This document shows, in pieces, positions 6,041 through 6,461 of a DNA stretch of 6,461 nt. The position numbers and the translations under genes were made by a program. The stretch lies in NCBI GenBank assembly GCA_937886445.1, contig CALGBY010000129.1, positions 1-6,461 on the forward strand, read 5' to 3'. Under the pieces are notes generated by a model. The model was given only the letters and a program-made list of their open reading frames with translations. It was not told the origin of the DNA and did not search any database. The stretch is from an uncultured Clostridia bacterium (GTDB lineage Bacteria; Bacillota; Clostridia; Christensenellales; Aristaeellaceae). Numbering within the stretch: position 1 is the first letter of the stretch; the number at the start of each line of letters is the position of its first letter.

Positions 6041-6333
6041 CTGCTCATTCCGTCCAGTTCACCGAGAATCTCATCGAATACCTTGTCTGCGTCCTGCACG
6101 CGTCCTAACTTCACATCATCTGCTGCCTGAGCAAGATGAGCATAGACAGCCAATCTTTCCTCCAGCTCAGTGATATAGTTTTGTTGATTAACAAAGTCCT
6201 CGTGACTTTGAATGACAGTATCTTCCTTGCCGTTGACTGTGATAGCAACGGGATTTTCCCGGGACAGAGCGGAAATCTGGGCATAATGTGTCCTCAGATC
6301 CTTCGAGGGTCTGATGGAAAATGCATGTGTCAT
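6037..6333 (-). CDS. Phd/YefM-family antitoxin
   Basis: A 98-residue antitoxin that binds and neutralises the toxin encoded just downstream and normally represses its own promoter. Seen: SIRPSKDLRTHYAQISALS (6-24) followed by NPVAITVNGKEDTVIQSHEDF, the standard Phd/YefM DNA-binding fold with its 'strand-then-helix' pattern, at residues about 5-50. The rest is a Gln/Glu/Asp-rich helical tail, ending near DEILGELDGMSR, which should wrap the toxin. The start at 6333 is chosen because GGGAGG (6342-6347 on +) lies 8 bases upstream. The frame is open back to 6402, but that would place the start upstream of the -10 box. First gene of the operon. Confidence 0.87.
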   Translation of the reverse strand: MTHAFSIRPSKDLRTHYAQISALSRENPVAITVNGKEDTVIQSHEDFVNQQNYITELEERLAVYAHLAQAADDVKLGRVQDADKVFDEILGELDGMSR

Positions 6334-6363
6334 CGAAACGACCTCCCATTCATTGGTAGTCAT

Positions 6364-6392
6364 ATTGTATCTTATTTTGGCTACTCTGTCAA
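6364..6392 (-). promoter_or_regulatory. Promoter of the toxin-antitoxin operon
   Basis: On the - strand, TTGACA (6387-6392) and TACAAT (6364-6369) stand 17 bases apart, with an expected start near 6357 and a leader of about 24 bases. As in other Phd/YefM systems, the antitoxin probably represses here, though no clean operator palindrome was seen. Confidence 0.85.
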
Positions 6393-6410
6393 CAAATGTC
6401 ATCCGTTAAG

Positions 6411-6442
6411 GCAATACCGCACAATTCGTCAGCACGCTGAAC
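6411..6442 (-). repeat. Right imperfect inverted repeat at the window edge
   Basis: Read on the - strand from 6442 it gives GTTCAGCGTGCTGAC, a small hairpin, and then GTGCGGTATTGC. Order and spacing echo the left sequence at 4099-4130 in inverted orientation. The remaining bases to 6461 hold no recognisable feature, and the window ends before any outer boundary could be seen. Confidence 0.3.
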
Positions 6443-6461
6443 GGTGTCTCATGTTTTGCCC

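Noticed and set aside
5792..6130. 112-codon frame on + across the toxin-antitoxin genes
   Set aside because: It is antisense to both coupled genes, with no promoter or ribosome binding site.
6334..6402. Longer antitoxin start at 6402
   Set aside because: It would lie upstream of the -10 box at 6364-6369, while GGGAGG sits 8 bases before the ATG at 6333.

Overview
The window reads as bacterial chromosome from a Gram-positive member of the Bacillota, most likely a gut-type Clostridia. The grounds are strong AGGAGG-like ribosome binding sites at every gene, near-consensus sigma-A promoters with 17-base spacers, rho-independent terminators, an exported SH3b-repeat protein, and gene families common in that group. 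The taxonomic call is inference; no marker gene is present.

Left part (1-4070) is GC-rich (37 of 60 bases in a counted line of the transporter gene). It opens with two terminators facing each other (17-41 on +, 50-84 on -). The + terminator serves a gene that ends before the window. The - terminator ends a secreted protein with three tandem SH3-like domains (135-950, -). A 182-base divergent region carries one strong promoter per direction. To the right, a cytoplasmic TIM-barrel glycosidase-like protein resembling GH26 (1133-2557, +) is followed after 70 bases by a MATE-family efflux transporter (2628-3989, +), which ends at a strong terminator (4017-4070).

Right part (about 4080-6461) is on the - strand and visibly less GC-rich (32 of 60 in a counted line of the antiporter, 22 of 60 in one of the toxin). 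It holds a fluoride (crcB-type) riboswitch with an intrinsic terminator just upstream of a cation:proton antiporter (4266-5465). Further right is a type II toxin-antitoxin operon (Phd/YefM-like antitoxin 6037-6333, RelE/ParE-like toxin 5717-6040, ATGA overlap). Between the two lies a 25-codon frame resembling the C-terminal end of a tyrosine recombinase. Imperfect inverted sequences lie near both edges of the segment.

Logic: the main regulatory system is the fluoride sensor. It should let transcription into the antiporter proceed only when fluoride is bound. The composition shift, toxin-antitoxin pair, possible recombinase scrap and edge repeats suggest that the segment was acquired, but this is inference. 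No CRISPR array, tRNA, rRNA or intact insertion sequence was seen.
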